64,000 nt of DNA from CAVRUD01 sp963849635 (GTDB lineage: Bacteria; Chloroflexota; Chloroflexia; Thermomicrobiales; UBA6265): positions 163,031-227,030 of the forward strand of contig CAWKIA010000040.1 of NCBI GenBank assembly GCA_963849635.1, given 5' to 3'. This document shows positions 37,489 through 45,158 of this stretch, one piece after another. Position 1 is the first letter of the stretch. Every line of letters begins with the position of its first letter. A model generated the notes under the pieces. It ran no database searches. It was not told the DNA's origin and saw only the letters and a program-made list of their open reading frames with translations. A program made the position numbers and the translations under genes.

Positions 37489-38718
37489 TCAGATGAGATC
37501 GGAGCTGCTCCCTGGCTCTTGCGGAGTGTGATAGACGCCATCGCGGACATTGGCCGGGTGCAGGAACCGGTCGCGCAGGTGGGGAATGTGCTCGAGGAAG
37601 ATGGCGTCGTGTCCCAGCGCGATGTGGTTGAAGAGGACCAGGTGCTGGTGGATCTGGCCCATATCTCCCACGTGGGGCACGACCGGAAGACCGAACTTGC
37701 GGGCGAGCAGGCTGACCGTGATGAACTCACTGACCCCGCCGACGCGAGTGCAGTCGACCTGGATGAATCTGGCGGCGTCGAGTTGCATGTAGTTCTTGAA
37801 GAGCACCCGGTTCGGGACGTGCTCGCCGATCGCGATCGCCAGCGGCGCGATCTCCCGCGCCAGCGTGTGATGGGCCATCACGTCGTCTGGGTGCGTCGGC
37901 TCCTCGATCCAGTAGGGAGACATCGCCGCCAGATCGTGGCAGGCCCGAATCGCCTCCGGCAGATTCCAGTGCTGATTGCAATCGAGCATGATCGGAATGT
38001 CGTCGCCGGCCAGTTCGCGGAGCAGGTGTGCCCGGCGGATATCGCGCGCCGGGTCGTCTGAGCCGACCTTGAGCTTCATGGCGCGGAATCCGGCCGCAAG
38101 AGCGTTGCGCACGTTCTCGCCCAGGCGCTCGTCGCTGTAGTTGAACCAGCCAATCGAGGTGTCGTAGCTAGGGTAGCCGGTGGCCAGCACCGCCTCGCGT
38201 GTGGCCCGGGAGGCCTGGTGCTCGGTCAGGAGGTCGCGTGCATCAACGGCGGTCAGGACATCTTCCAGGAAGCTGAGATCGAGCAGCGCGACGACCTGAT
38301 CGGGCGAGAGGTCAAGCAGAAGCTGCCAGAGCGGGACGCCGCGCGCCTTGGCCCACAGGTCGAAGCAGGCGTTGGTGATCGAAGCGAGCGCGAGGTGGAC
38401 CACGCCCTTGTGTGGTCCGAGCCAGCGCAGTTGGGGGTGGTTGGCTATCCGGTTGAAGGTGGCGCCGAAGTCCGCCATCACCTCCTCGATATCGCGACCG
38501 ATGAGCGGGCTGCCAAGTTGCTCGATCGCCGCGCAGACCAGTTCGTTGCCGCCGCCAAGGGTCAGCACCAGGCCAGTTCCGGTGCCCCGGTTTGAGGTCA
38601 GATTGGTGACGGCGAACGAGTACTGGGGATCGGAGTGATGGGAATCCGACCCTGCCCCATCGGGGAGATCGTACCGGGCATCGCGGGTTGTCAGGCGCTC
38701 GATGAAACAGGAGGTCAT
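37489..38718 (-). CDS. L-fuconate dehydratase-like enolase-superfamily enzyme
   Basis: 409 residues from ATG 38718 with AAGGA upstream. Marks include NELVCAAIEQLGSPLIGRD in the cap domain, MKLKVGSDDPARDIRRAHLL (the KxK base pair region), IMLDCNQHWNLPEAI, WIEEPTHPDDV and AIGEHVPNRVLFKNY, with the His of VVPHVGDMGQIHQHLVLFNH as the acid/base partner. This set matches L-fuconate dehydratases and human ENOSF1, which dehydrate 6-deoxy sugar acids to 2-keto-3-deoxy acids. It follows a cupin gene by 45 bases on the same strand, so the two may be one operon. The frame is intact. Confidence 0.82.
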   Translation of the reverse strand: MTSCFIERLTTRDARYDLPDGAGSDSHHSDPQYSFAVTNLTSNRGTGTGLVLTLGGGNELVCAAIEQLGSPLIGRDIEEVMADFGATFNRIANHPQLRWLGPHKGVVHLALASITNACFDLWAKARGVPLWQLLLDLSPDQVVALLDLSFLEDVLTAVDARDLLTEHQASRATREAVLATGYPSYDTSIGWFNYSDERLGENVRNALAAGFRAMKLKVGSDDPARDIRRAHLLRELAGDDIPIMLDCNQHWNLPEAIRACHDLAAMSPYWIEEPTHPDDVMAHHTLAREIAPLAIAIGEHVPNRVLFKNYMQLDAARFIQVDCTRVGGVSEFITVSLLARKFGLPVVPHVGDMGQIHQHLVLFNHIALGHDAIFLEHIPHLRDRFLHPANVRDGVYHTPQEPGSSSDLI

Positions 38719-38763
38719 GCAGGAATCCTTGCTCGTGCCCAGGTATCGTCAAGCTGATCCCGG

Positions 38764-39192
38764 TCAGGACCGGCTGGTCGGCCACAGTCCAGCGCGCCGC
38801 CGGTGGCAGGTGAGGTAGGCGAACCGTTCCGCGTACGCCCGGATGCTCCGGCGAGTGCCTTTCGGCACCATGACCGCCTGTCCCGCCGCGAGCGGATGGG
38901 GTTGCCCTTCGATCGTGACGATGCCCGCTCCCGCGATGCCGATGAGCAGGACGTCGAGTTCGTGGTTGAAGTGCTCCTCCACCCCCTCACCCATGTTGAA
39001 CACGAGCAGGTTGAGGTCAAGGTCTTCGCTCCGCAGCGTCCACGCGGGGCCCCGTCCGGCGGCCGACCGGGCAATGGCCGCCAGGTCGGCCGCCACACCC
39101 GGGCCAGGTTCTGCCGCATCGGCATCGAGATCATCGAACAGGTGTGCCCAACATGGCGGGTCGCCGCCACAGGGCTCGTCCGTTATGGCCAC
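38764..39192 (-). CDS. Small cupin-domain protein
   Basis: About 142 residues from GTG 39192, chosen because GAGGAGG lies a few bases upstream; the longer reading to 39291 lacks coding texture. The single cupin has LNLLVFNMGEGVEEHFNHEL (motif 1, His and Glu) and GIVTIEGQPHPLAAGQAVMVPKG in motif 2. A metal or sugar ligand is possible. Position before the fuconate dehydratase suggests a sugar-related accessory role, as for other small cupins in sugar-acid loci. Reaction unknown. Confidence 0.7.
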   Translation of the reverse strand: MAITDEPCGGDPPCWAHLFDDLDADAAEPGPGVAADLAAIARSAAGRGPAWTLRSEDLDLNLLVFNMGEGVEEHFNHELDVLLIGIAGAGIVTIEGQPHPLAAGQAVMVPKGTRRSIRAYAERFAYLTCHRRRAGLWPTSRS

Positions 39193-39338
39193 ATGGCCCT
39201 CCTCGGATCCCGCGCTACGCGTGGTACGTGCCGCCGATGCTACCGCATCTGGGTTGGGCGCGGATCGTGGCGCCTGGGCACAGGGGTGCATCAGGTAGAT
39301 CGGCCGGTATGAGGGAAGTTAGACGTTTCTTGGGTGCG

Positions 39339-39755
39339 CTACGCGTCCTGTCGCTCGAAGCGGCCGGAGACCTCGCGCGGGCGGATCCGAAACACGACGA
39401 CGCGGTTGCCGTGGTTGAGGTTGCGGGATACGAGGCCGGACCCGCTGGGGACAAGCCAGGCCAATGCCGCCTGCCGGTCCCGGTTCGCAACCATCTCTTC
39501 GTACTGGCCGTGAGCGACGACGCTCTTCCATGTCGACGGACCGGCGATCTCATCGACCAGGAAGCAGACGTTGGGTTGGCGGCGCATCACGTCGATCTTA
39601 TGACCGGCGCCGCTGAAGGCGTAGATAAACGTCCCGTCGTATGCGTAGTTGATCGGCACGATGTAGGGCTGGTCGTCGACCGTGCAGGCAAGCCGCCCAA
39701 TCTGGTGCGTGCGCAGAACCTTGTCGATCTCGTCGGGACTAAGCGTTCCGATCAT
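39339..39755 (-). CDS. Pyridoxamine 5'-phosphate oxidase-related flavin-binding protein
   Basis: About 138 residues from ATG 39755. The split-barrel fold is indicated by LSPDEIDKVLRTHQIGRLAC, YIVPINYAYDGTFIYAFSGA (the FMN-binding strand pair), KIDVMRRQPNVCFLVDE and STWKSVVAHGQYEEM. Members of this group bind FMN, F420 or haem and often reduce or detoxify small molecules; the substrate cannot be told. It faces away from the copper island. Confidence 0.78.
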   Translation of the reverse strand: MIGTLSPDEIDKVLRTHQIGRLACTVDDQPYIVPINYAYDGTFIYAFSGAGHKIDVMRRQPNVCFLVDEIAGPSTWKSVVAHGQYEEMVANRDRQAALAWLVPSGSGLVSRNLNHGNRVVVFRIRPREVSGRFERQDA

Positions 39756-39921
39756 GCCTGGGTCACCTGTTCCTTGGCGGTACTTCTGGTCGCGATTCCG
39801 CCAGCGTACCGGTGCGCCGGTTGCAGGGGCATGAACTCCAGGACCGGGGCGTTGCAAAGTCGTATCAAAACGGGCTCATTCCCAGGTCTGGGAGCGAAGG
39901 CCCTCCGTCAGATTGTGTGAT

Positions 39922-39950
39922 TTGTCACGAAGTTGTAACGCTTGGATGAT
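39922..39950 (+). promoter_or_regulatory. Sigma-70-like promoter of the copper-oxidase gene
   Basis: TTGTCA (39922-39927), 17 bases, GATGAT (39945-39950), 97 bases before ATG 40047. A 7-bp perfect hairpin, GGACCCC-GAGC-GGGGTCC (40005-40022), lies in the leader just before the ribosome site AAAGG. Confidence 0.4.
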
Positions 39951-40046
39951 CATCCGGTGCGCGGTTTTGACGGCTCCTCAAGCACCATCTCTTCAGACAA
40001 TTTCGGACCCCGAGCGGGGTCCATCGGTGCTCGAGAGGAGCAAAGG

Positions 40047-41162
40047 ATGAACGTGGGGACGCGCACCGCGATGAACCGGCGCGGATTTGTCGGCCTGCTG
40101 GGGCTTGCCGGGGTCGGCACCGTCGGGACGGCATTTGCACCAGAACACATCGGCCACGCCGCCGAGATCGAAGCGGCCCAGACCGTCGCCGAGTCAGCCG
40201 TCGTAACTGATGTGCATGCCGGCCACGAGCAGATGTCTGCTCAAACAACCACGACCAACGCCGCCACCAACGCCACGCAAGACATGACCGTCGACGAGAT
40301 GGACGCCATGCACGACGCCAGCGTCAAGGCCTTCCCGGCGGCGACCGAAGGGCTCGGTGGCCAGCCGCTTGAGTTCGTCATGGACGGCGACGTCAAGGTC
40401 TTCGAGCTGACCTGCCAGCTCGCCCAGTGGGAGGTTACGCCGGGTCAGCGCGTCGAGGCCTGGACCTACAACGGCGTCGTGCCCGGTCCCGAGATCCGCG
40501 TCACCGAGGGTGACACGATCCGGGTGCTGGTCCACAACGAGTTGCCCCAGAGCACGGCGGTCCACTGGCACGGGTTGATGGTCCCGAATGCGATGGACGG
40601 GGTGCCCGGCATCACCCAGCCGCCGATCAAGCCAGGGGAGACCTTCACCTACGAGTTTCCGATCCGGGACGGCAACGCCGGCACGCACATGTACCACGCC
40701 CACTACAACAGCGCCGAGCAGGTGGTGAAGGGCATGCTGGGCGCGTTCATCGTCGAGCCCAAGGACCCGGCGACCCGCCCGGCCTTCGACCGCGAGTACA
40801 CGATCGTGCTCAACGACGGCCCGATCGGCGGGTTCAGCCTCAACGGCAAGAGCTTCCCCGCCACCCAGCCCCTGGTGGCGAAGAAGGGCGAGCGCGTCCT
40901 GATCCGCTACATGAACGAGGGCATGATGATCCACCCGATGCACCTGCACGGGATGCCGATGCAAGTCATCGCCCAGGACGGCTACCTCCTGCCCCAGTTC
41001 TACACCTGCGACACCCTCAACATCGCCCCCGGCCAGCGGTTCGAGACGATCGTGGACGCGACGGAACCCGGGACCTGGGCCTTCCACTGCCACATCCTCA
41101 CCCACGCCGAGAGCGACCACGGCATGTACGGCATGGTGACCGCCCTCGTCGTCGAGGAGTAG
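40047..41162 (+). CDS. Tat-exported multicopper oxidase
   Basis: 371 residues from ATG 40047 (GAGGAGCAAAGG upstream). Tat signal MNRRGFVGLLGLAGVGTVG, then a Thr/Ala-rich linker with HAGHEQMSAQ. The copper sites are complete: HWHGLMVPN, MYHAHYNS, HPMHLHGMPM and WAFHCHILTHAESDHGMYGM (type 1 Cys with axial Met). The length suggests two cupredoxin domains, so it would work as a trimer like small laccases and copper nitrite reductase relatives. The electron donor is unknown; Cu(I), Fe(II), phenols or a redox protein are possible. It leads the copper/redox island. The frame is intact. Confidence 0.85.
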   Translation: MNVGTRTAMNRRGFVGLLGLAGVGTVGTAFAPEHIGHAAEIEAAQTVAESAVVTDVHAGHEQMSAQTTTTNAATNATQDMTVDEMDAMHDASVKAFPAATEGLGGQPLEFVMDGDVKVFELTCQLAQWEVTPGQRVEAWTYNGVVPGPEIRVTEGDTIRVLVHNELPQSTAVHWHGLMVPNAMDGVPGITQPPIKPGETFTYEFPIRDGNAGTHMYHAHYNSAEQVVKGMLGAFIVEPKDPATRPAFDREYTIVLNDGPIGGFSLNGKSFPATQPLVAKKGERVLIRYMNEGMMIHPMHLHGMPMQVIAQDGYLLPQFYTCDTLNIAPGQRFETIVDATEPGTWAFHCHILTHAESDHGMYGMVTALVVEE

Positions 41163-41242
41163 GCGCTCGTTCCGTGGATACGCGCAGGGCCGTCGGGCCG
41201 GCGGGATGCTCTGCCGCCGCCGCCCTCCGAAAGAAGGTCAAC

Positions 41243-41758
41243 ATGTTTCACCGGATCGTGGTCCCGCTTGATGGCTCTGCGCTGGCGGAACGGGCGCTGG
41301 AGTGGGCGACGGATCTCGCGCGCGTTGCCAATGTCCCTATCCACCTCGTCCGCGTGATCGACCTGGGAAGGATCGACGGTGGAGCGTCGCTCGTATGGGG
41401 CCTCTCCCCCTGGGCGCTCGAGCGCGCGCTCGATGAGGAGCAGCGGGCGGCGTTGGACTCCCTTGAGCGGACAAGACAGCGGCTCAAGGATCAGGGCGTG
41501 CAGGCGTTCGCGGAGGTGCGGCACGGCAGGGCGCCAGACGAAATCGTGGCGTCGGTCACGGAGGACGATCTGGTCGTCATGTCGACCCACGGGCGCGGCG
41601 GCCTACCCCGCTGGTTCCTGGGAAGCGTCGCCGAGTCCGTCGCGCGGCACGCGCCGGGGCCAGTCATGCTGATCAGGGCGTTGCCGGCTGAGAAAGCCGA
41701 GACTGCGGTTGGGAGCGAGGAATCCGCCCGGGTTGGCGAGATGGCCGTCGTCTCTTAG
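41243..41758 (+). CDS. Universal stress protein (UspA family)
   Basis: 171 residues from ATG 41243 with AAGAAGG upstream. The Rossmann-like fold is shown by RIVVPLDGSALAERALEWAT, IHLVRVIDL, and the ATP-binding loop VVMSTHGRGGLPRWFLGSVA ending in PVMLIRAL. The G-2x-G-9x-G(S) nucleotide motif is present. Such proteins respond to redox, nitrosative or energy stress. It sits between the copper oxidase and the DsbA gene, on the same strand. Confidence 0.88.
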   Translation: MFHRIVVPLDGSALAERALEWATDLARVANVPIHLVRVIDLGRIDGGASLVWGLSPWALERALDEEQRAALDSLERTRQRLKDQGVQAFAEVRHGRAPDEIVASVTEDDLVVMSTHGRGGLPRWFLGSVAESVARHAPGPVMLIRALPAEKAETAVGSEESARVGEMAVVS

Positions 41759-41879
41759 CTGCCTGAACGCATGCAGCCTCGCGCCGGGATCGGGAGATCC
41801 AAGCGTCAACCCGGCCCCGTGGTCATCGATCGCCCAGCCGGGTCCGACGGACGTCAGGTCACGTACCGCTGTGAGCAAA

Positions 41880-41914
41880 GGCGAATGGGTCCCCATGGTG
41901 GTGACCCATTCGCC
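41880..41914 (+). terminator. 12-bp hairpin between uspA-like and dsbA-like genes
   Basis: GGCGAATGGGTC (41880-41891), 11-base loop, GACCCATTCGCC (41903-41914), followed by GTTTGC. The stem is perfect. It could end the upstream transcript or act in the leader of the next gene, 35 bases on. Confidence 0.55.
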
Positions 41915-41948
41915 GTTTGCCCAATTCGTTCATGGAAGGATCATACCA

Positions 41949-42714
41949 ATGGCAACTCGGGCTCGAACGGCGACACGACATACGCATAGGTCCGCCATGC
42001 GCATCGCGGCTGAGCATGAGTCAAAGCGACGCAGGCTCTTCCTTGCCGGGTCGGTGGCAACCGCCGTCCTCCTCGCGCTTGTCCTGATCCTGCTCAATTT
42101 GCCGGATAGCACGGGGGAGAACGGGTTGCCGGCGGTCGCCGCCGCGCCGCTGCCGTACCCCGATGTCCCGGCCGAGGGCCGCGTGCTCGGCGACCCGAAC
42201 GCGCCGGTTACGGTGGTTGAGTATGGCGATTACCAGTGTCCTGCCTGTGCGATGTTCGCGCGCGACATCGAGCCGCGCCTGGTCGCCGACTACGTAGCGA
42301 CCGGATTGGTGCGCTTCGAGTTCCGAGACTACGCGTTCCTGGACGACCGCGCCGGTGGGAGCGAATCCGACGACGCGGCCGCGGCCGCCGAGGCTGCCGC
42401 CGGCCAGGGCGCGTTTTGGCGCTTCCATGCCACGCTCTACGCGAACCAGCATGGGGAGAATGAGGGAGCGTTCACGGAGGAGCGATCTGATCGCGATGGC
42501 CGAGGCGCTCGGCCTGGACATCCCGCGGTTCCAGGCGGCGCTAGACGACGCCGCAACCGAGCGCGCCGTGGCCGCCATGACGGACGAGGCGAACGCGCTG
42601 GGGCTGATGGGCACGCCAAGCTTGACCGTCAATGGCCGGGTCATCGAATACGACGGCTACGACAGCCTCGTGGCGGCCATCGACGCCGAGCTGGCCGCGC
42701 TTGGAGACGGGTAA
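41949..42714 (+). CDS. DsbA-family thiol-disulfide oxidoreductase, one frame break
   Basis: About 255 residues from ATG 41949. A membrane anchor (LFLAGSVATAVLLALVLILL) leads to the thioredoxin fold with VTVVEYGDYQCPACAMFARD (active site CPAC) and FEFRDYAFLDD. The frame breaks near 42480 at FTEER; LIAMAEALGLDIPRFQAALD and the cis-Pro loop GLMGTPSLTVNGR follow in the next frame. It would introduce or reshuffle disulfides in exported proteins. Its stop overlaps the start of the VKOR gene, its expected reoxidation partner. Confidence 0.83.
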
Positions 42715-43211
42715 TGCATGGCCTTCAACGCATCGGGTGGCGCTCCGTCTCCGCTCTGACAGCCGTCGCCGGCATCGGCGTGGCGGGTTACCTCACCCGA
42801 ACGCACTACGATCAAGGGGCGCTCGTCTGCACGGTCGGGGACTGCCGCACCGTGCAGGAGAGCGAGTACGCCGACGTGGCGGGCATCCCGGTCGCCATCC
42901 TCGGGTTGGGGATGTACCTGACGGTCCTGGCCCTGGGCGCGATTCGGTGGCGCCGGCCGGGATCGCACGGGGCGGCAACCCTCGCCGCGTTTGCCGTCGT
43001 CCTCGCCGGCGCGTTCGTCGCCGCCTACCTGACGGTCATCGAACTTGTCGTCATCGACGCGGTGTGCCAGTGGTGTGTCGTGTCGGCCGTGCTGACGGCC
43101 ATCCTCCTGGCCGCCGAAGGCGCAGGCGTGAGGGAGTGGGCGAAATCCTCGTATGACGTTGAGATGTTCCATGCTCCACCGCGTGCACCGCGCCACGGGG
43201 ACGCCTCGTAA
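42714..43211 (+). CDS. Vitamin K epoxide reductase (VKOR) family protein
   Basis: 165 residues, ATG 42714 overlapping the DsbA-like stop (TAATG). Four to five membrane helices carry the loop cysteine pair (VCTVGDCRTVQESEYAD) and the quinone-side CQWC in VIDAVCQWCVVSAVLTAILL. Bacterial VKORs take electrons from DsbA and pass them to quinone, replacing DsbB. The tight coupling with the DsbA gene makes this functional link strong. The frame is intact. Confidence 0.9.
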   Translation: MHGLQRIGWRSVSALTAVAGIGVAGYLTRTHYDQGALVCTVGDCRTVQESEYADVAGIPVAILGLGMYLTVLALGAIRWRRPGSHGAATLAAFAVVLAGAFVAAYLTVIELVVIDAVCQWCVVSAVLTAILLAAEGAGVREWAKSSYDVEMFHAPPRAPRHGDAS

Positions 43212-43324
43212 GAGGTCGCCGGGGCCACCTTCGTAGTTCTGACACGACTCTGATACGGGGGGCATCCCGATTGAGACAACTGCTCGATGCCCCGGACTCT
43301 ATCATCGGTCCAATCAATGATTCA

Positions 43325-43356
43325 CAGGTGGGCGCCCAACGGTGGGCGCCCACCTG
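43325..43356 (+). promoter_or_regulatory. Perfect 14-bp hairpin in the leader of the NirK-like gene
   Basis: CAGGTGGGCGCCCA (43325-43338), loop ACGG, TGGGCGCCCACCTG (43343-43356), 48 bases before ATG 43405. A weaker hairpin, GGGGCATC...GATGCCCC (43260-43294), precedes it. No T-run follows either. The first may be the terminator of the VKOR gene, the second an operator or leader structure for nirK. Confidence 0.55.
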
Positions 43357-43404
43357 CCGGGACGCGGCGCTGAGGCCGTCGTCCACAATAGAAGGGAGCC
43401 CTCC

Positions 43405-44451
43405 ATGGGCACGATCAAGGGGCTAGAGCTCGGCGGCATTCAAGATAGTCGCCGCGGCTTCGTCCGGCGCGCCGCGGGCCTCGGCCTGGCCCTGCCCGCG
43501 TTCGGCGGACTGGTGATGCAGTCAAACGCTCAGGAAGAACCGCCGGCGTCGTCGGGTCACGGTGGCCACGCGATGGTGACCTCGACCGGCGCACCGCCGG
43601 AAGGATTCAAGCTGTACGATCCGTGGCTCGCTCCTGTCGAGGCCGGCCCGAAGCAGATCACCGTCGTTGCCAAGGACGCGACCTTCCCGATCGCCCAGGA
43701 CACCACCTTTGCCGGATGGACGTTCGACGGGACGGTCCCGGGCCGCACGCTCCGTGCTGTCGAGGGCGACACGATCGACTTCACCTTCAAGGTCGATCCG
43801 GCCGCCGTCGTCGGCCACTCGCTCGATTTCCACTCGGCCAAGACCGCTCCAGACCAGAGTTACCGCACGCTCAACCCTGGTGAGGAGCTCTCCTACAGCT
43901 TCGTGGCCAAGTACCCGGGCGCCTACATGTATCACTGCGGCACGCCGCCGATCCTGATGCACATCGGGGCCGGGATGTACGGCTCGATGATCGTTGACCC
44001 GAAGGAGGGTTGGAGCCCCGCCCAGGAGTTCAGCCTCGTCCAGAGCGAGTACTACCTGACGGACGATGGAACCGGCACGGGGACGATGACCACCGACTAC
44101 ATGAAGATGGTCGGCAACGGCACGATGGACTTCTGCGTCTTCAATGGCTACGCGAATCAGTACGCCGAGAATCCCATCTCCGTCGAGGTCAAGGCCCCCG
44201 TCCGAGTCTTCGTGATGAACGCCGGACCGAATGTCTGGTCGAGCTTCCACGTGGTCGGGACGATCTTCGATCGGGTACTGATCAACGGCAACCCGAAGAA
44301 CGAGCTCTTCGGTCTCCAGTCGATCTCGATTGGCCCCGGCGACGGCGCCGTCGTCGAGTTCACGCTGGATGATCGCGGCAGTTACCCCTTCGTCAACCAC
44401 GCCTTCGGGCATGCGTCGCACGGCGCGGTCGGCGTCTTCCTCGCCGAGTAG
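43405..44451 (+). CDS. Two-domain copper nitrite reductase-like protein (NirK family)
   Basis: 348 residues from ATG 43405 (AAGGGAG upstream) with a Tat signal (SRRGFVRRAAGLGLALPAFG). The NirK pattern is present: HSLDFHSA gives the type 1 His, the catalytic Asp and a type 2 His; YMYHCGTPPILMHIGAGMYG gives type 2 His, type 1 Cys, His and Met; SSFHVVGTIFD supplies the second catalytic His; FVNHAFGHA the last type 2 His. The Cys-to-His loop is one residue shorter than in Alcaligenes NirK. It probably reduces nitrite to NO, but close relatives with other substrates exist. The frame is intact. Confidence 0.82.
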   Translation: MGTIKGLELGGIQDSRRGFVRRAAGLGLALPAFGGLVMQSNAQEEPPASSGHGGHAMVTSTGAPPEGFKLYDPWLAPVEAGPKQITVVAKDATFPIAQDTTFAGWTFDGTVPGRTLRAVEGDTIDFTFKVDPAAVVGHSLDFHSAKTAPDQSYRTLNPGEELSYSFVAKYPGAYMYHCGTPPILMHIGAGMYGSMIVDPKEGWSPAQEFSLVQSEYYLTDDGTGTGTMTTDYMKMVGNGTMDFCVFNGYANQYAENPISVEVKAPVRVFVMNAGPNVWSSFHVVGTIFDRVLINGNPKNELFGLQSISIGPGDGAVVEFTLDDRGSYPFVNHAFGHASHGAVGVFLAE

Positions 44452-44475
44452 CGTGGTTCGAACGAGCGGCATCCA

Positions 44476-44511
44476 GGCGGCCGGTCCCGAGAAACTTCGG
44501 GACCGGCCGCC
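44476..44511 (+). terminator. 15-bp hairpin after the NirK-like gene
   Basis: GGCGGCCGGTCCCGA (44476-44490), loop GAAACT, TCGGGACCGGCCGCC (44497-44511), followed by CTCGTTTGC. The stem is perfect and lies 25 bases after the nirK stop. The GTTTGC tail matches that of the hairpin at 41880-41914. Confidence 0.6.
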
Positions 44512-44535
44512 CTCGTTTGCGTACCGGGGAATCCC

Positions 44536-45009
44536 ATGGATCGTTTGAGCGCGCTGATGGTTCGGAGTGCGCTGGCCTGGTTGCTGGCCGGGGTGGTCGT
44601 CGGCGCCGCGATGGTGATCGACCGGGAGATTCCGGGGAACTGGCGCGGGTGGTTTATGCCGAGCCATGTGCACATGCTCTTCGTCGGATGGTTTCTCCAG
44701 TTTGCGCTTGGTATCGCGTACTGGTTGCTGCCGCGCAAGCGGTCACCCAGCCGACCATTGGGCTACAACGAGCGACTCGCCCTGGGCGCGATGGTGGCCC
44801 TGAACACCGGCCTCTTGATCCGGGTTAGCGTCGAGCCGCTCGAGCGCGCCGGCCACGCCAGCGACGCCAGCTTTGCCGCGTTGAGTGTGGCGGCGGCGCT
44901 CCAGGTCGCGGCGGTCGCCGTCTTCGTCTGCCAACTTTGGTCGCGCGCCGGTCCCCGCGTTCGGACCAAGACGCACGTCCAGCCGCAGGCCCAGGCACCG
45001 ACGAGCTGA
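44536..45009 (+). CDS. Haem-copper-oxidase subunit I-like four-helix membrane protein
   Basis: 157 residues from ATG 44536 (GGGGAAT upstream). About four helices; the segment SHVHMLFVGWFLQFALGIAY-WLLPRKR recalls the His-bearing helix of cbb3/NorB-type catalytic subunits (HxH...GW...GVAYW..P). Stand-alone short versions occur beside nitrogen-oxide genes in Chloroflexota and Thermus relatives. It may bind haem or metal and handle NO from the neighbouring reductase, but lacks most ligand histidines of true oxidases. The polar C-terminal tail has no known motif. The frame is intact. Confidence 0.6.
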   Translation: MDRLSALMVRSALAWLLAGVVVGAAMVIDREIPGNWRGWFMPSHVHMLFVGWFLQFALGIAYWLLPRKRSPSRPLGYNERLALGAMVALNTGLLIRVSVEPLERAGHASDASFAALSVAAALQVAAVAVFVCQLWSRAGPRVRTKTHVQPQAQAPTS

Positions 45010-45158
45010 CCCGGAATGAATCTCGTAGTGCGTCAAGCCTCAATCGCCGGGTAGAGGCGGCGGAGCGTGGGGCGGGCGTCGGCGGCGGTGACCTGCCAGG
45101 CGACGGCCCCGGCGGCGCCCGCCTCGGGCCGGCGCCCCGACGCTGGACCGGGCCCGAC

